DNA from: a virus | IMG/VR virus record: IMGVR_UViG_3300031673_000115 | Location: 1 to 45,144 of that record | DNA length: 45,144 bases | Direction: 5' to 3' (one strand) | Shown: positions 30,982 through 39,218 of the stretch, one piece after another | Layout of the letters: the number at the start of each line of letters is the position of its first letter | How positions within the stretch are numbered: the stretch's first letter is position 1 | Notes under the pieces: model-generated | What the model saw: the letters and a program-made list of their open reading frames with translations, nothing else | Told to the model about the DNA's origin: nothing | The model's database searches: none | Translations under genes and position numbers: made by a program

Positions 30982-31742
30982 AAATAAACCTTTCTGTAAG
31001 AAAATGTTATTGTACAGGCGGCCCCTTCATATTCAATTTCATTTTCAACCGGTTGCAATCTTAAAAAGTTTCCAGAAAAATTCTCTATTGAACTCCCGCC
31101 ATTCCTGGTAACCGTTCCTTTTTTTGTATCAATAACAACAATGTCGCCTGAAGTAAAAAGCGGATCGTTATAAATAAAACTTGTGGCACCATCAGACCGG
31201 TTAATCATTTTGACACCGGGAACATCTACTGACCTGTTTGCCGATATTGTAATTATCGAAAAAACAATATTGTCCGAACCGGTTAAATCAATAGTTAAGG
31301 TATCGTTCCCGGCAACAATATTACTATCATCAATTTCTGTATAATCTTCCCAAAACGGGAATTCAGCGATAAAACTAATAGTAAAAGATTGCAACTGAGT
31401 ATCCTCTTCCCCAGAAGGGTCACCTTCGTTAACATCATCAAAAATAACATTAATATAACGGTCGACACTATCGCCAGACCGTATCAATTTTCCACCTTTA
31501 AAAATAGCCAGCGATAGCGCTCTTTTTTTTGTTTCAAACTGCGCCAATGTATCGCCTTGCAATATCCCGGAAACTGTAACAATCTTTGACTTAAGATATC
31601 CGTCAGCAATTTGTCTGCCCCCATTTGCAAATGATTTATTAACTACGTTATTATTAGCCGAGATATTCCCGCCATTTATCCAAAATGTTTCCGGGAAATT
31701 GTACGTAGTTCCATTTTGATCTTCTAACGTTAAGTAACTCAT
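30978..31742 (-). CDS. Distal tail protein (Dit-like)
   Basis: 254 residues directly after the tape measure gene and overlapping it, the position of Dit. An N-terminal beta region (LTLEDQNGTTYNFPETFWI) and a YLKSKIVTVSGIL segment are typical of Dit N-terminal belts. The C-terminus is beta-rich. It forms the hexameric ring joining tube to tip. Confidence 0.75.
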   Translation of the reverse strand: MSYLTLEDQNGTTYNFPETFWINGGNISANNNVVNKSFANGGRQIADGYLKSKIVTVSGILQGDTLAQFETKKRALSLAIFKGGKLIRSGDSVDRYINVIFDDVNEGDPSGEEDTQLQSFTISFIAEFPFWEDYTEIDDSNIVAGNDTLTIDLTGSDNIVFSIITISANRSVDVPGVKMINRSDGATSFIYNDPLFTSGDIVVIDTKKGTVTRNGGSSIENFSGNFLRLQPVENEIEYEGAACTITFSYRKVYL

Positions 31743-34276
31743 ATTTTCCTCATTGTCCCCTGTATTAAATAACCAAGATTTCTATTTTGTTTGTCAATAT
31801 CAAGCGGTGTATAAATGTTATAAGTTGGGCTTATTTGAGTATTGCCACCACCACCTCGCAACATCGATTCAGTCTCTCTATTTGATATTACTCGCGCGCG
31901 ATCCTCGGAAAAAATAATCTCCGGCCCGTTTTCCCCGACAAGTGCAGGCCCAGAGAATGTTCCACCTGTTGCCAATGCCGGGATAATGCCAGCGGCAACA
32001 AACGCACTAGCAGAAGCCGCGGCAAACCCTATTCCAGAAACTATATTCCCGGCGAAAAAAGCTTCAGCTGACATTATAGCTAATTTTTCACCAAAAGCGC
32101 GTACAACTGCCGCGATTGAATTAAGTGCAGCCTTTTTTACATCGCTCCAAATATCAGTTTGTTGGGCCATCAAGTCATTTTGAGCTGCAAGGAATTCTTC
32201 TGTTGTCTCAAATGACGATGCTTGTAACGCATTTATTTCTTGCTGTACGTTCCAATTATTTACAAGTGCCCCGCCTAACGATTCAAGGGTTGGAGCAAGC
32301 AGTGATATATATTGATTAGCTGTTTTCTCCCACTCCTGCCGAAGCTCTTCTTGGCGGGCAAGTTCATCTGTTTGTAATTGGTTTGCGAGTTCTGTTCTTA
32401 CTATTGCATTTTCAGCGGAAGCAATGCTTTCAAATTCATTACGCCTTACAGTAGACGCATAGGCAAGCGCTTCAGTTGATAAAATATCTTTTTTAATTTC
32501 TTCTTGTGCTATTTTATTTTCTTCTGCGCTGTTATCCATTGCGGTAGTTAAGGCATTATTCATATTTTCGGCTCCAGCAACTACGGCAGCCGTTAAGTTT
32601 TCTTGCCCTGTTATCATTTCATCGTGATTTGCCATTACTGATTTTTTTGTTGTTTCAAAAGAAGTTCTAATAGTAACGTCCATATCTTTGGCACCGTCTT
32701 CTACTTTTTTCTGGAATTCTGTTGCCTCGTCTATGATTGTTGAAAATATATCAACATATCCGTCTACATAACCCAACGCAAGGTCCTTAAACGCTTCCCC
32801 TGCAGCTGTTGCAGAATTGGCTACATCTTTCCATTTTTTCTTGCCAGAAAGCACCTTAAAAAAATCATCAATTACGCCACCGCTTAACCTGACAGCTTTG
32901 ACTACATTGCCGATACTTGTTATTGCTGCTTGCAAAATTGTTGATAATATCCTAAACCCACCTGTAATAATATTCACTCCAAACGAAAGAATATTAAAAG
33001 CCCCTGCAGCTTCAGCAGTACCACCCCCCACATTTTCAATAGCCCCGCCAATTGATTCAAATAGTTCTTTTCCTTCTACTAACAGCACGTTAAAAATAGG
33101 AGTAAGTATTTTTTTTAATAATGTAAACCCGGCCGTTACTCCTGCTATAACATCGCTTACCACCTGTGCTCCCTGGGCACTGGCAAGGAATTTTATCATC
33201 CCGCTTGCTGCCTCTGTCGCCCCTACCGCTAATTCATCAACAAAACTTTTTCCAATATTACCAACAATAGTTGTAAGATTTGACGCAGTGTTTTTAAATG
33301 TTTCAAAAGTTTTCTCTTGTTTGTTAAATGCTATTTCAGTTGCACCGGCACTATTTTGTAGTTCTTTAAGGACATTATTAAATTCTTTCCCGCCTTCTCC
33401 TGTTAGAGCAAGCGCACCGGTTAAGCCCTCGGCGTCTGGTAATAATAACGATAATGCTTCTTTACTGCCGTCGGTTGATTTTATAACAGCGTCTAACGCA
33501 CCCTTCAGGCCAAGAGACTCGATAGCCATGGACCCGGATTCATACCCGATTTTTTCAAGAGCTGCCTGCATGTCTGTTGACGGTTTTAAAAATGCTTTTG
33601 TAATTGCATTAAATTTTGTTGTTGCCTCGGCTGCACTTATACCCTGCCTGGTCATTATAACAATTGATGCGCCTAGTTCGTCAAAAGATATTCCCATGTT
33701 TGCAGCGATCGGAATTGATTTTCCTAAAGTCGAAGCTAATTCGTCGCCAGTAGTTTTCCCGAGCTTGATAACAGAAAACAACTTATCACTTATAGATGTA
33801 GCACTATCGGCCTGGAGCCCGTAAGCATTAAGGCCAGTTGTTATAACATCAACTGCTGAATTAGTGGAAATCAAAGCAGCACCGGCAAACTTTGCAGCTT
33901 CCCCTACAAACTTAACGGCTTTTGCAGGGTCAACCGATGCGGATAACGCTTGATAAAGGCCGTCTGTTAATTCTTTTGCAGACCCAAGCCGACCATCCAT
34001 AGTAAGCAATTCTTTTGCCATTTCTTGGGTGTTTACTTTGGTTTGATCTACGAGGGTATTAACATTTGAAAAAGATTTTTGAAATTCGTTTGCAGTAAAG
34101 ACGGCCTTGACAAGTGCCGATGCAATAACCGCCCCGGCCGCCGCAACGATTGACCCGGCTACTTTTGCACCTTTGGCAATTGCAGAGTTACCGCTATTTA
34201 TTGTTTTTTGGCCCTGCTCATAATTCTTAGTATCAAGATTAAATTTCGCTACCGCCGCGCCTGCTTGAAAAGCCAA
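31739..34276 (-). CDS. Tape measure protein (TP901 type)
   Basis: 845 residues, TTG start at 34276 directly behind the chaperone stop (TAATTG). The N-terminal ~300 residues show the TP901-type core (FSNVNTLVDQTKVNTQEM, IAANMGISFDELGAS, GISAAEATTKFNAI). Hydrophobic segments, Ala-rich helices and coiled coils follow. A glycine motif GENGPEII is near the C-terminus. It sets tail length; 845 residues would give a tail of roughly 125 nm by the usual ~0.15 nm per residue rule. Confidence 0.9.
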   Translation of the reverse strand: MAFQAGAAVAKFNLDTKNYEQGQKTINSGNSAIAKGAKVAGSIVAAAGAVIASALVKAVFTANEFQKSFSNVNTLVDQTKVNTQEMAKELLTMDGRLGSAKELTDGLYQALSASVDPAKAVKFVGEAAKFAGAALISTNSAVDVITTGLNAYGLQADSATSISDKLFSVIKLGKTTGDELASTLGKSIPIAANMGISFDELGASIVIMTRQGISAAEATTKFNAITKAFLKPSTDMQAALEKIGYESGSMAIESLGLKGALDAVIKSTDGSKEALSLLLPDAEGLTGALALTGEGGKEFNNVLKELQNSAGATEIAFNKQEKTFETFKNTASNLTTIVGNIGKSFVDELAVGATEAASGMIKFLASAQGAQVVSDVIAGVTAGFTLLKKILTPIFNVLLVEGKELFESIGGAIENVGGGTAEAAGAFNILSFGVNIITGGFRILSTILQAAITSIGNVVKAVRLSGGVIDDFFKVLSGKKKWKDVANSATAAGEAFKDLALGYVDGYVDIFSTIIDEATEFQKKVEDGAKDMDVTIRTSFETTKKSVMANHDEMITGQENLTAAVVAGAENMNNALTTAMDNSAEENKIAQEEIKKDILSTEALAYASTVRRNEFESIASAENAIVRTELANQLQTDELARQEELRQEWEKTANQYISLLAPTLESLGGALVNNWNVQQEINALQASSFETTEEFLAAQNDLMAQQTDIWSDVKKAALNSIAAVVRAFGEKLAIMSAEAFFAGNIVSGIGFAAASASAFVAAGIIPALATGGTFSGPALVGENGPEIIFSEDRARVISNRETESMLRGGGGNTQISPTYNIYTPLDIDKQNRNLGYLIQGTMRKI

Positions 34277-34612
34277 TTAGCCTCTGCGTTGCCGCCTAAA
34301 TTGTTCGGCAAGGTTCCTCCTTTTAGTTTTTGCATCGTCTTCAAAACCGAGTACTTTTCTGATTGCCCGGTATATTTTCCCGATCTCTTTTGTTGCTGAT
34401 CGGAATTTAAATCTATTACCAATTATAACCGCTTCTGCTATCATGGCCTTGTTGGTAAGCAGTTCAATATATTTTTCATTCTGAACTGACTGTTCAACCC
34501 TTGCCATGGTAACAATATCAAGATTTTCTCGCATCGAATCAATCTCCGCAATAGAAAAACCAGCCCCAATCATGCCGAGAATGCTGTGCAATTCCCGGCT
34601 TATGCTGGGGGG
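34277..34612 (-). CDS. Tail assembly chaperone, frameshifted part (GT-like)
   Basis: This reading frame has no ATG or good ribosome binding site near its start and is open from before the end of the 34600 gene. It lies in the -1 frame relative to that gene. With a shift at the heptamer 34612-34606, a fusion of about 204 residues results, like the lambda G-T arrangement. The extra part is basic at its end (RRNLAEQFRRQRRG). It lies between tube and tape measure genes, as expected. Confidence 0.75.
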   Translation of the reverse strand, partial: PPSISRELHSILGMIGAGFSIAEIDSMRENLDIVTMARVEQSVQNEKYIELLTNKAMIAEAVIIGNRFKFRSATKEIGKIYRAIRKVLGFEDDAKTKRRNLAEQFRRQRRG

Positions 34613-34890
34613 ATTATTTTGCTCCGCTCTTTAATCCTATCAAAATAATAATTATAAACCTGAATTGAAGTTGTCCACTCTATTTGGTTCGAAACAATTT
34701 CTTTATCAATTCCCAAAATATCAGCAAGATTAGTTTCAATTGCGTCAATATGCGCCAGCGTTGTTTCGTTTTTTGTATACTCCTTCATTTTTCCCGATGA
34801 TGGGTAACTTAGTGCGAATTGCAACATACTGCTATCTTTTAATTGGATTTCAATTTCAATTTTTTCTTCAATATTTTTAAAAACTTTCAT
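34600..34890 (-). CDS. Tail assembly chaperone (G-like)
   Basis: 96 residues with an acidic beta start (KNIEEKIEIEIQL) and helices. It sits between tail tube and tape measure genes. Its last codons form a C-run (CCC CCA) just before the stop, the place of programmed frameshifting. It binds the tape measure during tail assembly. Confidence 0.8.
   Translation of the reverse strand: MKVFKNIEEKIEIEIQLKDSSMLQFALSYPSSGKMKEYTKNETTLAHIDAIETNLADILGIDKEIVSNQIEWTTSIQVYNYYFDRIKERSKIIPPA
34606..34612 (-). other. Putative -1 ribosomal frameshift site CCCCCCA
   Basis: On the minus strand the heptamer C CCC CCA is in the zero-frame phase required for X XXY YYZ slippage. It lies two codons before the stop of the 34600 gene, and the -1 frame is open into the next gene. 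Confidence 0.7.
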
Positions 34891-34908
34891 ATTTCTTCCT
34901 TTCTTATT

Positions 34909-35454
34909 TTACGCTAACGCTGTTGACCCAGCACCGCTCCACCAAAAATATCCCAGACTATCACTCCCTGCAGTGCGATCCTTAAAGACAAAGAATTTCA
35001 CTTCAAAATTTTCTTGGTCGCTTGGTCCAAAAGTAAGTATGTCGGAATCATTAACCGGGTAGGCTCTTGGGAAATTGATCCAATAATCTTCGTCTGTCGA
35101 CGCTGTATTTCCGCATTCGGTTCTTTTGATTACTAGCAACCCGGCAAGATCGTAAATCGATTGATAACAAATAGATTCTTTTTTAGCAGCGTTCCCACCT
35201 GCGCTAACTGTCATTCCGGAAAGGACAACGGCAAGCTGAGCAATGCTATATTTTGTCAACTTCATTGTTACCATCCAAATCTCACCCGTCAGGATCTTGT
35301 CAATAGGCTTTGTTCCGTGTTGTGCTGCATAAATATCAGTAAAATCTTTTTCATTTTCAATAACAATGTCCTCTACTGTTAACCCAAGACTAGTCCCTTT
35401 AAATTCTGCAGTTCCTGGCTTTATATCGCCATTAAAAGCATTATCTCCTAGCAT
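34909..35454 (-). CDS. Major tail tube protein
   Basis: 181 residues. A start of NAFNGDIKPGTAEFKGTSLG, a central TGEIWMVTMKLTKYS and an Ala/Gly end fit siphophage tail tube proteins. It lies between tail terminator and chaperone genes. Many copies stack as hexamers around the tape measure. Confidence 0.75.
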   Translation of the reverse strand: MLGDNAFNGDIKPGTAEFKGTSLGLTVEDIVIENEKDFTDIYAAQHGTKPIDKILTGEIWMVTMKLTKYSIAQLAVVLSGMTVSAGGNAAKKESICYQSIYDLAGLLVIKRTECGNTASTDEDYWINFPRAYPVNDSDILTFGPSDQENFEVKFFVFKDRTAGSDSLGYFWWSGAGSTALA

Positions 35455-35455
35455 T

Positions 35456-35866
35456 TTATACCTCCGTATATTTTATATTTAAATTAAAAACAAATTCAGC
35501 TCGGCCATTTTGATCGGTATTAATATGTGACGGAGTTTGATCCGCCAAAGCCTGACCGAAAATAATAGCCGGGAAAGTTTCCCCGTTAACCGTAACCGCT
35601 GGCATCGTGCAGCCGTTACGATCTCCAACGTAATCATATATCTTTTTTGATAATGCCCGCGCTGTTACCGAATCGATATCCCTACAATATACCTGACACC
35701 TGCGCTCCGTCCACCTAGTACGCGCCTGAATGACTCCTGACATTTCTGTTAATATTACAATTCTGTCGGGTATATTTTCCTGTGACAAAATCAAATATTT
35801 TTGATTAACATAAAATGATTCTGTCGGGAATTCATTTCTCAAGAACTGCGTCAAATTATATATCAT
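35456..35866 (-). CDS. Tail terminator (gp17-like)
   Basis: 136 residues. An N-terminal helix (LTQFLRNEFPTESFYVNQ) with ERRCQVYCRDID and FVFNLNIKYTEV at the end gives the minor-capsid/tail-terminator pattern. It follows the HK97-gp10-like gene and precedes tail tube. It caps the tail for head joining. Confidence 0.7.
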   Translation of the reverse strand: MIYNLTQFLRNEFPTESFYVNQKYLILSQENIPDRIVILTEMSGVIQARTRWTERRCQVYCRDIDSVTARALSKKIYDYVGDRNGCTMPAVTVNGETFPAIIFGQALADQTPSHINTDQNGRAEFVFNLNIKYTEV

Positions 35867-36351
35867 TTGCCAGTATCCTTTTTGGTAATGTCAGCCACTA
35901 ATCGGATAATCTCTCCGGAATCACCAGTAATGTGTTTTTGCATAAAATGCGCTTCAACATTACCGGATTGCAAAGATACCGGGCCTAGTTTTAACGTTAC
36001 CCCAATTTCCTCATTCATTTTTGCGGCGTATGGGGTATCAAAACCAACGTTTATTTCTTTTGGGTCTTTTCTGTATAATTTTTTATTTGGCTTCCCGCCT
36101 GCCTCAAACATGCTCGAATCACCTATAAATTTTGATCCAACAAAAACAGACCCCGACCCGCGTAAGTGCCCGGTTAATTTTGGGGGAATGGCCGCCGCTG
36201 CAGGTGACCCATTAACAATATTATTAAGTAATTGCAAACCGCCTGCCGCAAGCGCTCTATCGGTAGCTTTCTCAACAATATTAAAATATTTTTTAGTACT
36301 GGCCGGGATTGTATTGGAAACTAATTGATATTTCAAATATACACCTCCCAA
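35863..36351 (-). CDS. HK97 gp10-like head-tail protein
   Basis: 162 residues. A helix-rich beginning (DRALAAGGLQLLNNIVN) and GFDTPYAAKMNEE match the gp10-like family motif of the form tpYA...E.G. Ends acidic and Lys-rich. It overlaps the neighbours on both sides, between head closure and tail terminator. Confidence 0.75.
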   Translation of the reverse strand: MGGVYLKYQLVSNTIPASTKKYFNIVEKATDRALAAGGLQLLNNIVNGSPAAAAIPPKLTGHLRGSGSVFVGSKFIGDSSMFEAGGKPNKKLYRKDPKEINVGFDTPYAAKMNEEIGVTLKLGPVSLQSGNVEAHFMQKHITGDSGEIIRLVADITKKDTGK

Positions 36352-36662
36352 TGTGACGATACAAAACCAGGAGCCTTAAACTTTGACTTAATGACATACT
36401 GTTTGTCTTTCGTTTCCACATCATCACCGTCAATAGTTTTGATTTTGATTTTATCGTCCCACCCAATGATAGTATCATCATCGGATATTATAATCAATGT
36501 CTGTGCCATTAGCTCCTGACCATCTTTCCCAATGACTGGCTTATTAACAGGCTCAGTCCTAACCGACAAATTAGGATAAGCTACCGATTCGGTACGCGTT
36601 CCCCAACTATCAACACTCGCGGAGATTATATCAATTGTGGCGTTATCATAAATGCTGATCAT
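36333..36662 (-). CDS. Head-tail stopper/closure-like protein
   Basis: 109 residues, beta-rich, with a D-x-I-...-DKIKI pattern typical of gp16-like head-closure rings. Located directly behind the sugar cassette, where normal head-tail genes resume. The assignment is by position and beta composition. Confidence 0.6.
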   Translation of the reverse strand: MISIYDNATIDIISASVDSWGTRTESVAYPNLSVRTEPVNKPVIGKDGQELMAQTLIIISDDDTIIGWDDKIKIKTIDGDDVETKDKQYVIKSKFKAPGFVSSHWEVYI

Positions 36663-37297
36663 TTTTTCCTTTTAAGCTCCAAAGTTAAAAATCTATTTTC
36701 ACCGTCTTCTTTTCTTCTGATAACTTTGTATTTTTTTAGTATGCTCATTATATCGGTTTCGTTGGTGTAACAAGCAAGGTTTATTTCGTGAGTTGTTTTG
36801 TATGCGTCTTGCTGAAAAAGAGTTGCTCCGTTGAATTTAAATTGCATAATTATATTCCTGATGCCACTTTTATTTATTTTATCAAAAAATAAACCGTAGT
36901 ATTCCGCATCAGGTATATGTTGGATAACATTAAAACAAACAGCAACATCAAATCCCGGTTTGTTTAAAAGGTCAAGTCCATTTACCGGGTCTGGCATTAA
37001 GTAAACAGTACCTTTGATTTTTTTATTGCATAGTCTTTCAATTGCGCCGTTACATGACCTTTCTGATATATCCATTCCTGAGTATTGGCAAGTATTTTTT
37101 TCTGAAACCCATTCCCCGAATATGCCACCTCCGCAACCGATATCAATAATGCTTTTATCATTAAAATCAAAATCCATTACCGCATTCGAAAATTGATTTT
37201 TTAATCCGTCAAGCATTTTCTCTTCAACATCTATATGCGACGTTGTCCGGCTAACCCTTTTTTCCCATGCATTAATATAATTTTCATTATTGATCAT
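36659..37297 (-). CDS. Class I SAM-dependent methyltransferase at the end of the sugar cassette
   Basis: 212 residues. Motif I is IIDIGCGGGIFGEWV (near 49-63), with the acidic motif II residue in GMDISERS and motif IV region VCFNVIQHIPDAE. It resembles Methyltransf_11/25 sugar and small-molecule methylases. Its start overlaps the NanE-like gene and its stop overlaps the head-closure gene. The likely role is O- or N-methylation of a glycan made by the cassette; this is inferred from context only. Confidence 0.8.
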   Translation of the reverse strand: MINNENYINAWEKRVSRTTSHIDVEEKMLDGLKNQFSNAVMDFDFNDKSIIDIGCGGGIFGEWVSEKNTCQYSGMDISERSCNGAIERLCNKKIKGTVYLMPDPVNGLDLLNKPGFDVAVCFNVIQHIPDAEYYGLFFDKINKSGIRNIIMQFKFNGATLFQQDAYKTTHEINLACYTNETDIMSILKKYKVIRRKEDGENRFLTLELKRKK

Positions 37298-37910
37298 AAT
37301 TCCCCCTTGATCTTCCTATCATAGCATAAAAATATTTTTTTGTCAATTTATACTGGTCGCTAATCGCAGCACCAATACATATTTTATCAATCCCGCATTT
37401 CCGTATAATACTAACTCTATTTTCAGAGTTAATATTCCCCTCTGCAATTATTTTATTTTTTTCACCATTATCAATTAAATACTTCATTAAATCGTAAGGT
37501 GGTACAGTTGTTCCAAATACTCCGAGCGCGGTTGTATAATATTTGGGAATCAGCCCCATAGCTTGAAGATTGTCGTAATCCTCATTTTTTTGCAGGTCGG
37601 CAACGATATAAACTTTTTTTCTTTCACAGTATTGAAAAATATTTTCAAGATTTTCTCTGTTTTCAACTCGGCAGTCAATCGCTATATACTTTGCCCAGTT
37701 AGCAACGTTCTTCACCTCTGTAATTGTCGGGGTGATATATGGCATAGTTCGCGGGTTCTGGACTTTGATTTTGCATAGCCCGATAAGCGGAACTCTGCAC
37801 ACAATTGGCTTATCAGTTCTTATCATAGTTGCCCCGGCATTAATGCATTCCCTTGCTATCTCCGTTGTTGTTTGTTCTGATTTGCCTTGGACAGATACTA
37901 TAAATTCCAC
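37287..37910 (-). CDS. nanE: N-acylmannosamine-6-phosphate 2-epimerase (NanE type)
   Basis: 207 residues, slightly shorter than bacterial NanE (about 229). The (beta/alpha)8 phosphate-sugar epimerase shows FIVSVQG at the start, VPLIGLCKIKV with the catalytic Lys (K47), YIVADLQ with the aspartate (D105) and KIIAEGNINS with the catalytic Glu (E157), followed by ICIGAAIS, the phosphate-binding end. It interconverts GlcNAc-6-P and ManNAc-6-P. In bacteria this enzyme is usually catabolic; beside NeuB it would supply ManNAc-6-P for sialic acid synthesis. It starts just behind the NeuB stop. Confidence 0.8.
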   Translation of the reverse strand: MEFIVSVQGKSEQTTTEIARECINAGATMIRTDKPIVCRVPLIGLCKIKVQNPRTMPYITPTITEVKNVANWAKYIAIDCRVENRENLENIFQYCERKKVYIVADLQKNEDYDNLQAMGLIPKYYTTALGVFGTTVPPYDLMKYLIDNGEKNKIIAEGNINSENRVSIIRKCGIDKICIGAAISDQYKLTKKYFYAMIGRSRGNYDQ

Positions 37911-37911
37911 A

Positions 37912-38730
37912 CTAGAACCCCCTATAAATCAATTTTATTTTTCTTTCTTTCTCGCTCAACACCCTTTCGCCGCCTATAATTTTCTCAACGTCTTTTATGC
38001 GATCCATTATATACGCCATTTCCAGCGGGTCGCTTGATACGGTTTTGTGATCGGAGCCCTTCATATCATTATCAAGCGTGAAATGTCTTTCGATATATTT
38101 TGCTCCTGCCATTATCGCAAATGGAATCCCATAGCCGTGTAAATCATGAGAAGAATATCCAATTTCTGCGGTTGATATCCCCCTTAATGTTTTTAGGGTT
38201 TGCAAATTCATATCAGAAGTCAAACATGGATAAACAGAAATACAGTGCAAGATTATATCAGCATTATCAACCCATGGACTTAGTAAAATCTCTTCTTCTT
38301 CGTGCATCCCGGTAGATACTATTATTTTATAATTACGTGACCCGCGATTAGAAAAAAAACTATTATCCGTGAATAATTGACTTGGCAATTTTATATGTTC
38401 GGTTTTTATATCTTTTAAAAATTCAAAACTTTCTCCATCAAAAGCGGAGCATGAGAAAACCATCCCGAGCCCTTCAACCAATTTTTTAAGGTCGCGTATT
38501 TGATCGAAACTAAATTCAAGCGCCTTTCTATGTTCGTAATAATTTTCACCGAATGAATCGCTTAAGTTGCGTAATTTTATTTTTACGTTTTCCGGGATAG
38601 AATCAATATCACGTTTTTGGAATTTTACAGACCATGCCCCAAGGCTTTTAGCGCTGATAACCATTTTTCTGGCTAAATCCATTTCTCCGTTATGATTGCA
38701 CCCAACTTCAATTATTACTTTAGTTTTCAT
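37912..38730 (-). CDS. neuB: Sialic/nonulosonic acid synthase (NeuB type, lacking SAF domain)
   Basis: 272 residues from ATG at 38730 (GAGGG upstream; a TTG two codons earlier is too close to it). NeuB barrel motifs: IIEVGCNHNG (6-15), WSVKFQ (33-38), IVSTGMH (137-143), LHCISVYP (161-168), GYSSHD (191-196, usually G.SDH), and ERHFTLD...GSDH (214-228). It condenses PEP with ManNAc or ManNAc-6-P. Typical NeuB proteins are about 340-350 residues with a C-terminal SAF/antifreeze-like domain that covers the active site. That domain is absent. Coupled to the phosphatase gene by ATGA. Confidence 0.88.
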   Translation of the reverse strand: MKTKVIIEVGCNHNGEMDLARKMVISAKSLGAWSVKFQKRDIDSIPENVKIKLRNLSDSFGENYYEHRKALEFSFDQIRDLKKLVEGLGMVFSCSAFDGESFEFLKDIKTEHIKLPSQLFTDNSFFSNRGSRNYKIIVSTGMHEEEEILLSPWVDNADIILHCISVYPCLTSDMNLQTLKTLRGISTAEIGYSSHDLHGYGIPFAIMAGAKYIERHFTLDNDMKGSDHKTVSSDPLEMAYIMDRIKDVEKIIGGERVLSEKERKIKLIYRGF

Positions 38731-39218
38731 ATGCAATTTCCCTCAAAAAGATAATCAATAAATTCTCTTACTGCGCCATGACCCCCGTTATTTTTGCACA
38801 CATAAAAAAACGGGCCGTTAAGCATTTTATTATAATCACCAACAACCGCAGGGAACCCAACAGCGCTAATCAATTCCTGATCGTTTGTATCGTCGCCAAT
38901 AAATGCGACTTCTCCCAAATCAATACCAAGATCAGAGCAAATCAATCCCGCTTTGTCAAGTTTCCCGCCACTTGCCTCACCATCAAAAAAATAATTAAGC
39001 GTTCCGAGTTGGATAAGTTTTTTGGCACGGGCTTTATTTATCCCGCCTTTTTCGCTGGTAATCATGGCTGTCTTTACTCCAGCATTATTAAGCAAATATA
39101 TCCCGCGGCCATCTTTGTGGGAAAATACTTTTAGCTGTTCGCCGGCTTCTGAATAATAACAATTCCCGTCTGTAAGCGTACCGTCAACATCCATGATAAG
39201 TAATTTTACTTTCTTCAT
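38727..39218 (-). CDS. HAD-type sialate/KDO-8-P phosphatase (KdsC/NANP-like)
   Basis: 163 residues, typical of the C0 HAD subfamily that forms tetramers (KdsC, NANP, NeuA-linked phosphatase domains). Motif I DVDGTLTDG (D10, D12), HKDGRGI (35-40), motif II ITSEKGG (S55), Lys of motif III (K86), motif IV IGDDTND (D109, D110, D113), and NGGHGAVRE (144-152). It would remove the 9-phosphate from a nonulosonic acid before activation. A KDO-8-P role is possible by family but does not fit NanE in the cluster. ATGA overlaps on both sides. Confidence 0.85.
   Translation of the reverse strand: MKKVKLLIMDVDGTLTDGNCYYSEAGEQLKVFSHKDGRGIYLLNNAGVKTAMITSEKGGINKARAKKLIQLGTLNYFFDGEASGGKLDKAGLICSDLGIDLGEVAFIGDDTNDQELISAVGFPAVVGDYNKMLNGPFFYVCKNNGGHGAVREFIDYLFEGNCI

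Noticed and set aside
32817-33824. Long open frame (335 codons) on the plus strand
   Set aside because: It is antisense to the tape measure gene, lacks a ribosome binding site, and its composition (Pro/Ala/Ser-rich) is what the reverse of an Ala/Gly/Asn-rich coding strand gives.
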